The notes under the pieces were generated by a model. It had not been told where the DNA came from. It searched no databases and saw nothing but the letters and a program-made list of their open reading frames with translations. Of a stretch of DNA of 64,000 nt, positions 11,640 to 24,739 are shown piece after piece; the stretch's first letter is position 1, and each line of letters begins with the position of its first letter. The stretch spans positions 3,215,021-3,279,020 of the forward strand of contig NC_060235.2 in the NCBI RefSeq assembly GCF_021155775.2, given 5' to 3'. This stretch comes from Neodiprion pinetum (taxonomy: Eukaryota > Arthropoda > Insecta > Hymenoptera > Diprionidae). The position numbers and the translations under genes were made by a program.

Positions 11640-14384
11640 GTAGGAATTAGGTTGCGAGTGAATATTTTTCGAAAATATTGCATTTTTTTCTTCTCTGGTA
11701 ACCCCGTTAAATATTTCACGGGTTGAATTTGAGGATATTGCGTGGAAATAAGGCGAATTCACTGCACGCAACTCTCACGTATATAATTCATTTCTTCATT
11801 TATTTATCCAAAGATATCTTCATTTTTCGTTTTCACCTTATCTCGCGTCGAGGATCGCGCGGATTCGTACGGATCCCTTTTTCCACATCTTGGACCGCGT
11901 GACCGGAATAACACCGCGATTTTACGTTATGCACACTTGTACATACACTCGCTCGCCTTTACAGGCTGAATCCGAAACTCCGAAACTTGCCGCTATACGC
12001 TGTGCAGCGGGTTTCTTTTCACCGATTTTAAAATGCCGGCTACGTTCAAACCGAGGCGAGGAGGAGACCAAACGCCTGCGGCGAAACCGTAAAGGACTCC
12101 CTCGACTTTTTACCGTCAAAAAATACGGGGGCAGGGGAGGTAAAACGGGGGTGAAAACCACCCTCGGATAGAGGGAAAAATTATACGAAACAAGGAAAAC
12201 CAGAAGTAAGAAAAAAATCTTGGTCTGCGTTTGCGGAAATTTATTTTCAGTTTTGTCGGTGTTTTCAAAAATTTTTTTTTTTTTTTTTAAATATTTTCAC
12301 TACACTACGATCAAGTATGAAAATTAATCGTGCGGCTTTAATCGGAAAATCTAGCGTATCTAATTATTATTATTTTTCATCGTTGTTACTGTAACAATTA
12401 AATTAAATTCAACAATTTCACTAACCAGACTAAATAATCGCGAATCCTTAACCATCGTTTAAAATTTTTCAACAATATTATCAGTCCGTATATTAATATA
12501 GATTTAAACTTTTGCAGTTTTTTTGCTTGTTAAAATACTTTTATGGTAATATCCGTTGAGTTTGTTGATTCTAAATGTTCCCTGTACAATATTTCCAAGT
12601 GTAAAAGAAAAGAGAAACATTTAAAATTTATTTATCTATTTATTGCAAAAAGAATTCTCTGTTAATTTTCTACCACGAAACAGAATATTTTCAAAATTTT
12701 TCTTCTCGTTGCTTTTGTTTGTCAGCCACATTGGATTCACCATTTTGCGAATGTTCCCGTGTAAGGAAAAATGCACGCACGAAAGGGTTGAACAAGTTTC
12801 TCACCGTTTCTTAACGATACGTTGCCGACGAGATTATATACTCGTTTATAACGGTTAAAAGTTCGTGTAATAATGAATTTATCAGTCCAACGGCAAAACT
12901 TGCGAAAAAATTATGGTGTGCCTATTACCTCTGCATGTTACTTATTCTTCAACGTGTGCGAGAAAAAGTTCACGCTTAATTGAAAGATAATAATCTGTAT
13001 GCCGTACGAGTATTAATCGTAACATTTATTCGCACAGTGTACAACTTGTATGTTTTTTTTACAGTTTTTTAACATCAAGAAAAAAAAAAAAAAAAAAAAA
13101 TTTATCCACAATACGTGTAATGAATCCTGTATAACCGTAAAATTTATATGATTTCAAAGGATATAATTCGGAAAAAAAATTTCAACTCCGTTGAACGAAA
13201 CTATATATTTCCACCTTATGGAAATTGAATAAATTGATATTCCATACTTTGGTAATGAAAAGAAAAAAAAATACATACACATATATATATATATATATAT
13301 TCACTCGAGAGCGAATACCGACTTTTTTAGTCTCAAAAGAAATGAGCGAAAAAAGTTAGACGTGGAGGAGAAGGAAGGAATGAAAAAAAAAAAAAATCAA
13401 AAAAGTAAAGAAAAGAATTCAAACACGGAGAAAAACTTCCGTCGACCGATTGAGTAAAAATCGAGGCGCGTGTTCCTGTCAGTGTGGCGATGTGTAAAAC
13501 TTTTGGTTTCTTTTTTGTCCCCCACCGTTTTTTTTTTTTTTTTTTTTTTTTTTTTTCAACTTTCTCCTTTTGCTTCGCGTGACACGACGCATAGAAACAG
13601 CGAGCGAAGGAGGATTGAGGAGTTTACCCTTAAACTTTGAGAGTAAAAGTCACACGCGCACGTGTGTCAAATGCATTTGAAAATGTATATACTATATACT
13701 ATAGTATATATATATATATACACGCGTAGGTACGTACGGTGTATTTTGGTTTGAATAGTAAATCTAGCGCCGTTAAGCTAGAATACGCCGATGTTCATCC
13801 TGTGCAGCATTTCTCAAATCCTGTTAACATGCGTACGTGTTAGCACGTAATATACACAGCGAATGCGCAGGCTCGACGTATTTATAGAATTACACATATT
13901 TCATCTCAAGTCTCGTTTTTTTGTCCCCATTCGTTAAAGTAAGACCTTGACGAGCACGAGTTTAATCTTATACAAAAACTCGGATGTATGTGTATGATTT
14001 GTATAAACTGTGGTGATAAATTTTTGCAAACAATTTTCGGCAATATTTTGTCAATTAAAGTAAGTTTTCACGGTTAATATAATTACTGTTTCATTAATAC
14101 GGATGAAATCGATCAATTTCCTTGATCATTTTTTAACTTCCCGTTTCTCTTGTTTTTGTTGAGTTTATACTAAATTTTCATGCTTTGAAGTTTAGAGAAA
14201 TCAGCTTCGATCATTTTCAGATGGACGTCTGTGATTCAATGATTTTCGTTTCGATCGACGCGACTTTTCCAAAATTAGAATTAGAAGTGATTAGATTACG
14301 GCTCTGATCGGTTCGATATTTTTTTCTATTATTTGAATAAAAACATTCCAAAAAAAATCAAACAGAAATGACGATATCTTGAGA
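11640..14384. other. Non-coding, AT-rich
   Basis: Contains T/A tracts (12271-12287, 13080-13100, 13529-13557), an AT array (13281-13300) and TA-rich palindromic DNA (13686-13722). Frames at 11.9-12.2 kb and 12.6-12.9 kb are unrecognised. No RNA gene found. Confidence 0.6.
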
Positions 14385-14700
14385 ATGGATGAATGGATTT
14401 AAATGAAAATTGGTACCGTGAGCTTTTTTGCATCGCTAATCACAAATCTAAGGTGATGAGATTTGTAAAATTTAAATTTGGCGTATTCGATAAGCTGAAT
14501 AAAAACTGAAAATTGATACTCGTCGGCTTATTGGGTGGCCGATCACGAATCTGAAGTCAGACTTCCAAAATTTGTAACGGTAGATGAAAACGAAAAAAAA
14601 AAAAAAAAATCGTCGCATTTTAACGTAACACCGGTATCCGAGGACTTTAAAATCTTTAATCACGAATCTGAATTTATAGTTCGAAATTCGAACTGTTACT
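14385..14700 (-). repeat. Dispersed repeat family R1, copy 2 (three units, reversed)
   Basis: Reversed relative to copy 1. Units at about 14425-14460 (CGCTAATCACAAATCTAAGG), 14535-14575 (CCGATCACGAATCTGAAGTC) and 14616-14691. The last shares GGTATCCGAGGACTTT and AGTTCGAAATTCGAA with 34,805-34,880, about 80% identical by eye. A poly-A tract separates units two and three. Confidence 0.7.
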
Positions 14701-14879
14701 GTAGATAATTATAATACAGAATATCTTTGTCAGATAATATAATATGTGACTCGATCTGTATGATTGAATTCACTTGATATTGATTGAATATCTATAACTT
14801 GTGTAGAAGGGTGTGAATGATTTGGAGGTAGAAGAAGAAACAAAAAATAGAAAAACTCGATAAAAATACGACGCGATGA

Positions 14880-14910
<31 letters not shown>

Positions 14911-15078
14911 ATTTTTGTCGAATTGAACGGTAAGAGTACGGATTTCGCGAATCGAATTCTCATGACGATGTATTGAGGAGAAGAAGAAGAAGAAGAAGGA
15001 ACGCTTTCGTGAGTATTGGCAATTCCCCCTGCATCGTCGGTTCAGAGGGTGAAAAGTATAACCCACCCTTATACAACA

Positions 15079-15115
<37 letters not shown>

Positions 15116-15122
15116 TATATAT
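15079..15122. repeat. Compound (TA)n(CA)n microsatellite
   Basis: TA array followed directly by a CA array and a short TA return. Confidence 0.95.
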
Positions 15123-15412
15123 GTGGGATATTGGTATAATATATACCGTAGAATATACGAGACGACTTTGGGGTGAAAAATCGATATTTTGTGTGTATAA
15201 ATAAAAGCAAATCAGGATGAAGCGACGTTGACGAATGCTTCCGGAGAAATCCGTGACCAACAAGCGATCAAGAATTTTTCAACCCTAAACGCGAAATTTC
15301 ACCGCCTCGGAACAACTCGTATTTTCTTCACGATCATACAGACCTACAAAATTACAGGTAGTTATCTGTTGTATGCAAATAATCGCATGACCAACCGCGA
15401 TATCAGCTGTTA

Positions 15413-15464
<52 letters not shown>
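15413..15464. repeat. (TTA)n microsatellite, about 17 units
   Basis: Pure trinucleotide array of about 51 bp. Confidence 0.95.
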
Positions 15465-17331
15465 ACAATTTTCATCAAACAACTCCTTGAAATTCCGTTG
15501 AAATTTTTCCTTCGTTATCCGCGTTCCTTGTTAATGAATTTTTTCTTCTCTTCTTTCTGCCGCGGCTATCGAACTTTTTTTATCTTTTTTTTTTTTTTTT
15601 ATTTTACAATCTTTTTCACTCGTTACCGATATCGCTTAATTCAAACTCGTATATAATTTCCCCGTTTTATTTATATTTTTTTTTTGCAAATTTCTTTCAT
15701 TTTTATTTATTTTCTTTAATTTTTTAACCTTACTTGAAAAGTAACGAAGAAGTCGCCGCGGCGCTGCCTTTAGCTACGACAATTATTAAATCGTTCGCAA
15801 ACTAATTAGCGTAAAAATGATGGAACGGAATTGACTCGGTTACGATGGGAAAAGGTGGGGAAAATATCTTTGTCAAATGCAGTCGGCGGTGGAAGTGTTC
15901 GCAATTAAAATCTAGCTGAAAGTGGAATAAATTGGGTATCTCGGTGTCTCTGGATATGGCATTTACATGCTTTTTATTACCATCGGAGAAATATTCCGTT
16001 ATGCAATATGTGGGATATAAAATATCGTTTCCTTCACTCCTGTTATACAAATATATATTACATAATAATAACGGTATGATAATTATTTATGTATATACGT
16101 ATCTGTGATTTTACCAATTAATTAATTTTTAATTGGTTTCATGGGAAATGTGTATAATTGTTTTTTCTTTTTTTTTCCCTTCATTATTTGCAATTCGCGA
16201 TGTTCAATATTGCGAATTCAATACGTTTTGTTTTGCTCGATATTTAGTCAAATTATGAACCGATAGTCTACGTTGTGTGATTATAATTATACCGTCAATA
16301 GAAATGATCAAAATTTCGCGTGTAAGTTTAATTATAACTCGTGTGGGTAAAAATTTCATCATCAAATGTAGGAAAAATTTCGACTTTTTTTTTTACGTAT
16401 ACATACAATCTTGGACGATGTAATGGTTTGTAAGGGTTGGTGGGGAAGAATTTCACCTCGATGAAAATTTACCACCGATCGGGCAATTTCGAGTAAATTC
16501 ACAACCCACGGCTTTTATTAATTTCACAATCCTAAAGCATGCGGCTTATCGGATTTTTGAATAATCAAATACTTCGAATCCCTGCGGTGTAGAAAATTTT
16601 GCAACTTCGACGCGAGGAGAAAGGTTCTGAAAGTAACATATCGTACGAAGTAAATTTTTACAATGTAACAAAGAGAAGAGAGAAAAAAAAAAACAAAAAA
16701 AAAAAAAAAAAAACCAAACCGGAAACGGTAACGATAAAATTAATGAAAATAATCAACCAAGTAGCGTAAATTTGCCGAACGAACAAAAATAAAAATCTTC
16801 TTCAATCCGTTTACAGTTCTGGCTTTCGAACGATAATATTCGTTGGAGGAGGAATAGTTATTTTTGTTTCTCTACAATTGAAAGCTTGCGGCTCTGGAGT
16901 AAATTCACTAGCTAATACTGGCGAAGAGTTATTTCAGCGCGAAGAACTTTGCGCACGGTAGGAGGTTTGTTATTCGTTTCGTGCGGAAAGCTGATTAACA
17001 CCGATTCGCGTTCGCGGCGTATGCGAAAACGTATATATGTGTATATGTACATGTATATATATATATATATACATATATATAAACACAATATACACGTATA
17101 TATGTATAGATATAATTCGGGTGTATTAGCGGGTGTAAATATTGCTTGAAAATTGTTTTCGTCGACCTGCAGTGTTGTTTGTGTAATATATCTATACCCT
17201 TGGATTTTGTTACACCCTCGTTTTCAACGTGCTGCTGCCGTTTAGAGATTTAACAGAACACACTTCTTCGTCGAGGTTTGGTAATTGTTTGCACAAACTG
17301 AATCCAAACATGATAATGTATATGTATGTAC

Positions 17332-18150
17332 GGAGAATTCCATGCGAAACCGGTCAGAACTTTTGACCCTCGCCATTTTCTATTTTTTTTTTTTTTTTGA
17401 AAATTTTTTCTGCAATTCTTTCAACCTTGAAACAGAACCTTGAATTTTTTCAGATTTTTCATACGATCATTTGAGGATTTTTAAATGTTTGAAGTGATTT
17501 TGAAGAGGAGCTTTTTTCCAATTTTCAAAAAATTATTGTAAACTGTATATTGTATTAAAAAATGACGTGCCGATTTTTTTCCTATTCTTCGTTACAGCAT
17601 TTTTGATTTTTTTATCGATGTTAATACGTTGTTTAAATGGTCTGACAATTACCGAAAAATTCTCAAAAGTTCTATTTTTTAACTTGGAATATTTTTATGC
17701 CAGTTTTCATTGTAAGGTTGATAAAAAAAAAAGTTGAATGTGCCAAAGAAATAGACAGAGATCGTTTCGTAATGGAAACAGTCTTGAAATGTTCTAGAAG
17801 TGAAAATTGAAGTGTGGAGAATCTTTCGGGAGTTTTCAAATCGTTTAAACAATGTTTCAGTTGACGAGAGAATAAAAAATAAAAATTAAAAGTGCTGAAA
17901 TAAAATGGAAAAAAAATCGTCCCATCGTGAAATAGTCGTTGAAAGATTTGGAATAGAAAACACAGTTTTTGAGAGTTTTAAAAAAGGTCAATTACAAAAT
18001 TACTTTAAATATTTATAACCAATTGAGTAGCTATTCGAAAAAATTCGGAGTACTGTTTCAGAGTCGAAACAATTACAGGCATTTTTTTTTTTTTAACAAA
18101 ATCAGAAATTGCAAAATTGAGACGTTGGTTGATTTCACATGGAATTCCCC
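17332..18150. mobile_element. Fold-back element F1 (about 819 bp)
   Basis: Left end reads GGAGAATTCCATGCGAAACC. The reverse complement of the right end reads GGGGAATTCCATGTGAAATC. The arms keep matching inward: CTTGAAACAGAACCTTGAAT on the left against CTCTGAAACAGTACTCCGAAT-like sequence from the right. Pairing therefore extends at least 130 bp per side with indels. The hexamer ATGTAC abuts both ends (17326-17331 and 18151-18156), a possible target-site duplication, though the left flank is itself ATGT-rich. A frame at 17969-18475 crosses the right end and is not transposase-like. Confidence 0.7.
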
Positions 18151-18154
18151 ATGT

Positions 18155-20220
18155 ACATGCATAGGGTGTTTTCCATTATTTCCGTCCATCCATTCTCATC
18201 CTGCATCAGCTTTCTCCCCTCAGCTTTGCCAGGCTCGTATAAATTCACTGGTCATTCGAGAGCTCGTTCGTTTTTCACCCTCGATTTTTTACTTCTCCCT
18301 CCCCTTTTCGCGGCTCACTCGCCATCTTCATCCCAATTTATATACCCACGCGAAATTCGATCGTCAACGATTCGCGTCAGCTTTAAATCGTATAAGATGC
18401 CAGACTTCGATTATTCGCTTTTTCCAAACTTTCGCTTCTCGGTTGTTTATTCATTTATTGTTGATTCGATATTGATGGCAAAATTTTTTTTTTTTCTCAC
18501 ACTTTTTTTCCTCCTTTCATCTGTCATTTGTAAACTAGAAAAATGTATTTTCAAATAAATTCGCAAAAGTGATAGAAATATATGTGGCGAGGATAAAGTT
18601 GCGATAAATTTCTTCCAAATATTATTTTTCAACCGTTTGCGATTAGTATTGTAATTTTTTGCAAAACGAGAAATGCTAATTGATAGAAAATTATATATGT
18701 TACGATTATTCTGTATGTGGCGAAAAATTATTCTGCGAATCTTTACCCGTAATATTTTCCGCAATGTTTCTGTATTCGCAAATCCACAATTCTGTTGGAA
18801 ATGAAAAAGTTTCCCAAGAAGCGAAAAAACAAAAAAAAAAAAAAAAGAACAACTTGCACAAGTCTGAATATTTCTGAGAAATATTTTTCTTCAATTGAGC
18901 GAGAAATTATTTTTCACATTGCGATTTGTTTATTACAGACTCGTGAATTTCGATATCCGTAGTGTGAAATATAGGGTGAGAAAATTAGGTTGATTGAGTG
19001 GATCGCGATCTTTGACAAACATCGATTATTATCACCGAGTTTCAGTGATGCTTGGTAAAACGAATGGCTTGAAAATTCGGCGAAACAAACTTCGCTCAAT
19101 TTCACCCGAGTGAAAAGCTGGGAGGCGTTGTTTACTATCGTCAAATGAGGAATTTTTCATTTTTTCTATAATTTTAAAACGAAATTTTTTTTTTTATCAT
19201 ACGTTGCGGAGTGAGCAGAACTCGGCAATTTGCTTAATAATCGTACATAATCATCTCGGGAATGTAAACAGTGAACCTGATTTCTGCGTAATGCGGGGAG
19301 TAAAAATGTAGAAGCATTGGAAAATAGGAAGGACCGATTAGAATTTCAAATGGCGGAATTTTGAAACGTAACTGATAAAATCAAAGTGTGTAAAATCGAA
19401 GTTACGTATGTTGGGATATTGTCTTTTTTTTTTGTTTTCTTCATTTTCTTGAACAATCGTTTAATTTTTTTTTACCGACGTTGGTGATATAAAATCTTAT
19501 TATTGCGATTAATTTTTCGTCATGGCAATGAAAATTTTTTATGCCATCAACTGGACCGTACGGTTTTAATTTTGAATATTTTTTTTTTTTCGCCATTTCG
19601 TTCCTCTTGCAAAGAAATATTTATCAAGTGGTTTAAACAATTCTTTTCTCCGGAACGTAATAAAACGTAGCAGGTAAAAATTCTTTCCATTGAATACCAC
19701 TCTAATGTTTTTTTTTTTCCCCGATTTTGCTTTCGATTTTTGTGTACAACAATTTGAGATTGTACAAAAGAAATTCAATAATATTAGACAAGAAAAAAAA
19801 AAAAAAAAAAAACAAAAGAAGGATTTTGGGGGTTTTTAGAAAATTCGATACATTAGTCCAGACACTTCATTTTCTACCTTCTTACGCTCTTACATTTTTA
19901 ACGCGACTAGGTTCTTCAGTTTCGCGTCGAGAGCTGCTTGGGCATCGGGGTTGTCGGTTTATACATGGGGGACACAAACAAAAAAAAGTACGGGGCACTC
20001 GACGTACAAGGGATACATACGGATAGAGAGAGAGAAAGAGAGGCAAAAAAAAAAAAAAAAAAACAAAAAAAAAAACAGAGAGAGAAGACGAGCGCCGTTC
20101 AAGAGGCAGTTGCGAGTTCTCACACGAATTAAGGGACGGACAAGGGACGGGGGTGAAGCGGAGGTGTGACCGCCCCTGGGCCCTTGAACGACCCTCGTGT
20201 TTCACCTCTTAAGGGCGCGC
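18155..20220. other. Non-coding, AT-rich
   Basis: No gene recognised. The long frame at 17969-18475 and the one at 18139-18558 are Ser/Phe/Pro-rich with no domain. A tracts lie at 18828-18846, 19793-19811 and 20046-20074. A GC-richer patch lies at about 19915-19975 and again from 20085. Confidence 0.55.
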
Positions 20221-20221
20221 A

Positions 20222-20368
20222 TTACCGTGTTAAGGAATTCAACCGGCCGGAAGTAGCTCTGTCACGTAGGACTTGACGTCCCCCATGCAGGCCTCGATTC
20301 TCGATCTCACCCTGGATGTTTCTCACATCAGGGATGCGAACTATCGTTAAAAATGATTCGGATTGTAG
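20222..20368 (-). other. Candidate exon, minus strand (unidentified)
   Basis: On the minus strand a long T-rich tract (20396-20422) leads to CAATCGCAG, a good acceptor shape ending at 20369. An open frame follows for 48 codons to a TAA at 20222 (LQSESFLTIVRIPDVRNIQ and onward). A donor-like AGG/GTGAGA at 20311/20310 would give a 58-nt exon instead. No homologue is recognised. T tracts are so common here that chance is a serious alternative. Confidence 0.2.
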
Positions 20369-20369
20369 C

Positions 20370-22380
20370 TGCGATTGACACGGCCGTCGTTGGAAGAGAA
20401 AAAAGAAAAAAAAAAAAAAAATTAACACAAAGATGTTGAGGAAATTTAGTTACTTTATTCCCTACTGGACCATAATGTTAAATTTTTTGACCCGAAAAGC
20501 GGAACGAAAGTGGCATATTCAAGTTCATATTTACTTTTTTTTTTTTTTTTTTTTTTAACCTCATCTGTGGGGAAAACACCTTCGATAATATGATAATTTT
20601 CAGACTGATAGATCACACTATAACATGTAAAAGGGAAACACTTTTAAGTCAATAATGCGGCCAGAGTTGAGTCGGGAATAAAGTCCTGTGATCAATACAG
20701 GGATAAAAATCAATTATTCCCTTGTTACGTAACGTATTATTTCTTATTTCTTAATTACGCGTGACTCTGATACAGCTGCGATATTCGCTCAACATCAAAG
20801 GAGGCACTCGACGACGAGTGATTAATTTTCAACGGAATTCTTGGAATTCGAGATAATTATCTTACATTGCCTGTGTATAATATTATACCATGTACACATA
20901 TACATATATACATATATGTATGTATGTATGTATATGTGTGTATAACGCGTGTGCGTGGATGAAGGTGGTAGGTAGAGAAACCTCAGGTGGACGAGCGGTG
21001 TAGTTTAAGGGGTGCGGTTATCTTCACCGTCGATAAATCAACCCCACCCCTGACTTAGTATTGATAAACAAATAATAATACTCGACTTGGTCATAACTCA
21101 GGGGTTGTACGAGCATTTAACGGCAGTTACCCGAACTTTGTTGTTTAATGTCAACTTGATATATCGAAGGTCGACGAGAAAGCCGGGAAACCGTTTACGA
21201 GGTGATACCTTCTCCTTCTCGCCCCCCATTCCGCCCTTTTGGCACGAGCCAAAGAAATTTCGCGTTCGAGTGATTTATCACATATATATATATATATATA
21301 TGCGAAACGAATTCAAATTTTTACACAGAGTTGTTTACCGCAGGGTGTTAGAAATATTGCACCCGCTGGGAAAGTCGTGATTATTTGAATAATTCAAATA
21401 TTCGCGACCAATTCAAGTTCCGTCTACCGCAACTTTCACGAATATTATTATTATTATTATTGTTGTTGTTGCTGTTGTTGTAAAAGTATGGCATATGAGA
21501 ATTTGGAATCGTAGGAAATTGAAGAACATTCATTTTGCTTTTTTTTTTTTTTATTAATATACTTTAAGTTAACGTCCGTGTATCTGGATTTCGTTGAAAC
21601 TAACTATGTAGTTTTCAAATATTCATATTTATATGCCCAGAATTTTTGGCAATCGTTGCATATATTATTCAGAACATAATTGTTGAATAATATCGTTGTA
21701 CACGTATTATCGCTGTCAAGTTTTGTAAAAGAAAATGAATATCAACGTATTTAGGTTTTTTTTTTTTTTTTCATCTCTTTTACAAATAGTAAAGTTTCGA
21801 ATTCTCCGCGAAGATAAGATTTTCGTTGAAAAAAGAAAAATAAATAAAAAAAAAGAACAAACAAACAAACAAAAAACCAGAAGAAAGAAATAAACAAATG
21901 CACAGATAAATAATTAACTGAGGTTAGAGAGAGTGGAAACGTGTTTAATGTAAAGAATTTGTTTTCATTTGGTTTAAATTTTATTCCGTCTACTTTTTCA
22001 ACGTCATTCCGAGCCGTCCAATCCCCGCATTTGCGCTTCGTGCAGGGTGTGTACAAATTGTATTCACAAGTTAGAAATTTCCCTCTTGTTGGGTAGAGAG
22101 TAGAGCAGAGCCCGTCCCCTGTAGTTACACGTGGTTGCTGACAGGGTGACTTACGTTTAACAAACGGAAGCTGATACGTTTGAACGCTCGCAAAGCTGAA
22201 AGCGTCTGTTGGGACACGGAACGTGATGCAGTCTATGTGTTTGTTTGCGTGTGTTTGGTAATGTTGGAGACAGAGAGAAAGAGAGAGAGAGAGGGAGAGA
22301 GAATGAGTCGAGTCGTTTAAACGATCCTAAACTGTGAACAATTTGGAGTGGTCCTTGTTTTGGAGATTTTTTTCGAAATT
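20370..22380. other. Non-coding, AT-rich
   Basis: Contains a T tract (20532-20556), TATG-type simple repeat (20900-20942), a TA array (21284-21301), an ATT array running into TTG triplets (21445-21481), an A/AAC-rich stretch (21832-21900) and a GA-rich stretch (22270-22302). No gene recognised. Confidence 0.6.
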
Positions 22381-22382
22381 TT

Positions 22383-22511
22383 ATCGATCACGTAATTTCA
22401 TTTTTCACATTTCTCACCATACGAGCTTCCGATTGGTTGAATAAAATTTGCAAACCAATCAGAATGCTTGGATGATGGGAAATGTGAGAAGTGAAATTTT
22501 ATATAATCGAT
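22383..22511. repeat. Long imperfect hairpin (about 129 bp)
   Basis: Left half TTCATTTTTCACATTTCTCA...CCGATTGGTT pairs with right half AACCAATCAG...AATGTGAGAAGTGAA. The outermost ATCGAT (22383) pairs with the ATCGAT ending at 22511. The arms are about 58 bp with a loop of about 12 bp (ATAAAATTTGC). This could be a hairpin MITE or a hairpin-forming transcript. No known insect microRNA seed was recognised. Confidence 0.6.
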
Positions 22512-23448
22512 TTCTAGGTCTCTGTCTAAATTCTGAATCCTGTCGCAAGGTTTCCGAAATTTGTGTCATGTAAAAATGTACACATTTTTAAGTACCTAAA
22601 TTTTAAGTACAGATGCAATGTTTCGTCGTGGGACTGAGTATTTGAAGAAAAAATATTCGTACAAGTGTGAGAAATCAATAAGCTGTTGGTGATAGGATTT
22701 TGATGAAAATATCAGCATCGTCAATGGAACATTTTATGTCGATTGTACACCGATATCGATATTACAAGTCAAATTATAATCGCTGTCACAAATTACGCGA
22801 AATGCACTCTAGACGATGCTAGATATGATTTTTTTTTTTTTTTTATCGAGTATTAGAATCGACGCTCACGGTAACAGATTTGTTATTTTTTTTTTTTTTT
22901 TTTCTTGCAAAAACTTTTCCCCGCGACTAAATATGTAGAAAAAATGAAGTGAAAAATATGCGTACCATTTTGAATGGCAAACTTCACCGCTCTTGCAACA
23001 AGGGTTTAGATTTGAGATACAGATCTGAGCCTTAAAGGAGATATTCATTTGTTTATTCTTGAACGACATGGAAAAGGGGGGTGGGCTAAGTTGAATTTCG
23101 AAAAATTTCAAACAACACCGTATACATTACCATTTCTTATTCTTAGTCACGTTGTGCTTGAAATCTTCTGCGTACGTAAAAAAACAAAAAAAACAGTAAT
23201 ATTCGTTCAGGGATTTGAATAAATATTCCCTTTCCAATCTTCTTCTGCTGTTTCTTTTTTTTTTCTCACTCTCTCTTATTCTTCTTCTTCTTCTTGTTCT
23301 TCTTCTTCTTCTAATTCTCAGAGGAGTAAAATTTAAACACACCCCCACATCTAGGTATAAATTCTCTCAAGGCAAGAACGCGAATCTCGATTATCTACAC
23401 GTTCAATCCATTCTGTTGTCGTTTCTTTCTTCGGTAAAAAAAAATAAA

Positions 23449-23479
<31 letters not shown>

Positions 23480-24697
23480 CTTTTCACCATCCCCTTGAAC
23501 AGTCGATAACGAGACACAAGATTCGATCTTTGCCTTTCCGTTATATCGAAAAAGCGTTATACGTATGTTTTTTCGATTTTGTTCTTTTTCCCTCTCTTTC
23601 TATTCTCTTCTTTTCGAGTTTAACGTACCGGGGTAGATGGCTGAAGGAATTAGGGCCTTAGTTGGTCGACTCCCTTGAATTCTCGGCATCGGCCATTCTT
23701 CCGTTGATTAGTTTCCTTCCCGATATATCCGCGGCAGCCCTTCGCGAGTTCTTCTTCCTTCTTCTCTCCCTCCCTCCAATCGCAGAGGTCTCAAGGGACG
23801 ACGGAATGCATCGCGATCCTTGCTTCTGAGTCAACCGTTTCGATGCTGGTAAATAACCCTGCGCGACGGAGAGAGTAAGCGTGTAACTCGCCCGCGGAAT
23901 TTTTTTACACGTTGATTCAAAAGCAATCGGTTCGTAGAAGAGATAATTTAACGTCGATACGGAGGGGGAAAAAAAAAAAACGAAAAACGGAGCGACGAGT
24001 TTATCTTTGTCGGTGGAAAATTTTGAATTTAAAATTTTTGAAATGAAGGGAAAAAAAACCACGAATAACGAGGCAAAATAAAAGCTTGTACAACTGCCCG
24101 ATGTGAGGTTTTTCGGGGGTTGGCTTGTAACGCCTGGTATCCTGGACCCGTTCGCGGGACGATACGAGACGGGGGAGGTAACAGTGACAGATAACTAGGG
24201 GGGTGGTTTTGCCCAAGGCGGAGAAGTGAACGCGTTTTCTCACTACGAGTCTCACTCTCTCATTCCGTAGCGTCACAGTTCACCCCGCCCCGACCATCCC
24301 TCCCTCCCTCCCTCCCTCCCACCAACGCCCATAAATTATTCGACGCGGTGTTTTCCGGCAAAGATTGTTTTCCGTTGTTGCGAAATAAGGGAGGCAGGAA
24401 ATACTGCGTATGTACGCACACACACACACACACACAGACACGAGGAAACGACGCGGCGACTCGAGGGTAGTTTCGAGATCGAGATGGGGTGTATAATCTA
24501 ATGTTATTGCGCGTCATCGTCCAACGTTCTTCGGAATTGTCCGCGTTAAAGGATGGGGGGGGGGAGTGTAGTGACGAAAAATACGGCTGGGGATGAAGAC
24601 CGCGTCGAGAGATAGAAAAAAAGAAAATAGAAAAAAAAAGAGAAAACAACTATATCGGATACTTGGACGGAAAGTACAATAATAATAGTAATGATAG

Positions 24698-24700
<3 letters not shown>

Positions 24701-24736
<36 letters not shown>
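24701..24736. repeat. (AAT)n microsatellite
   Basis: Pure AAT array, preceded by an imperfect AAT/AGT stretch from about 24678. Confidence 0.93.

Positions 24737-24739
<3 letters not shown>

Larger units (their letters stand above)
14710..17330. other. Non-coding, microsatellite-rich
   Basis: Holds a GA array (14886-14909), a GAA array (14978-14998), a compound TA/CA array (15079-15122), a TTA array (15413-15464), A/T tracts and a TA array (17055-17082). The Asn- and Ile-rich frames at 15.2-15.6 kb are microsatellite translations. No gene recognised. Confidence 0.65.

Noticed and set aside
17969..18475. 168-codon plus-strand frame
   Set aside because: Starts inside fold-back element F1 and runs out into flanking DNA; Ser/Phe-rich with no domain.
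23658..24062. 134-codon minus-strand frame
   Set aside because: About the length expected by chance in this much DNA; contains a poly-Phe patch and no recognisable motif.
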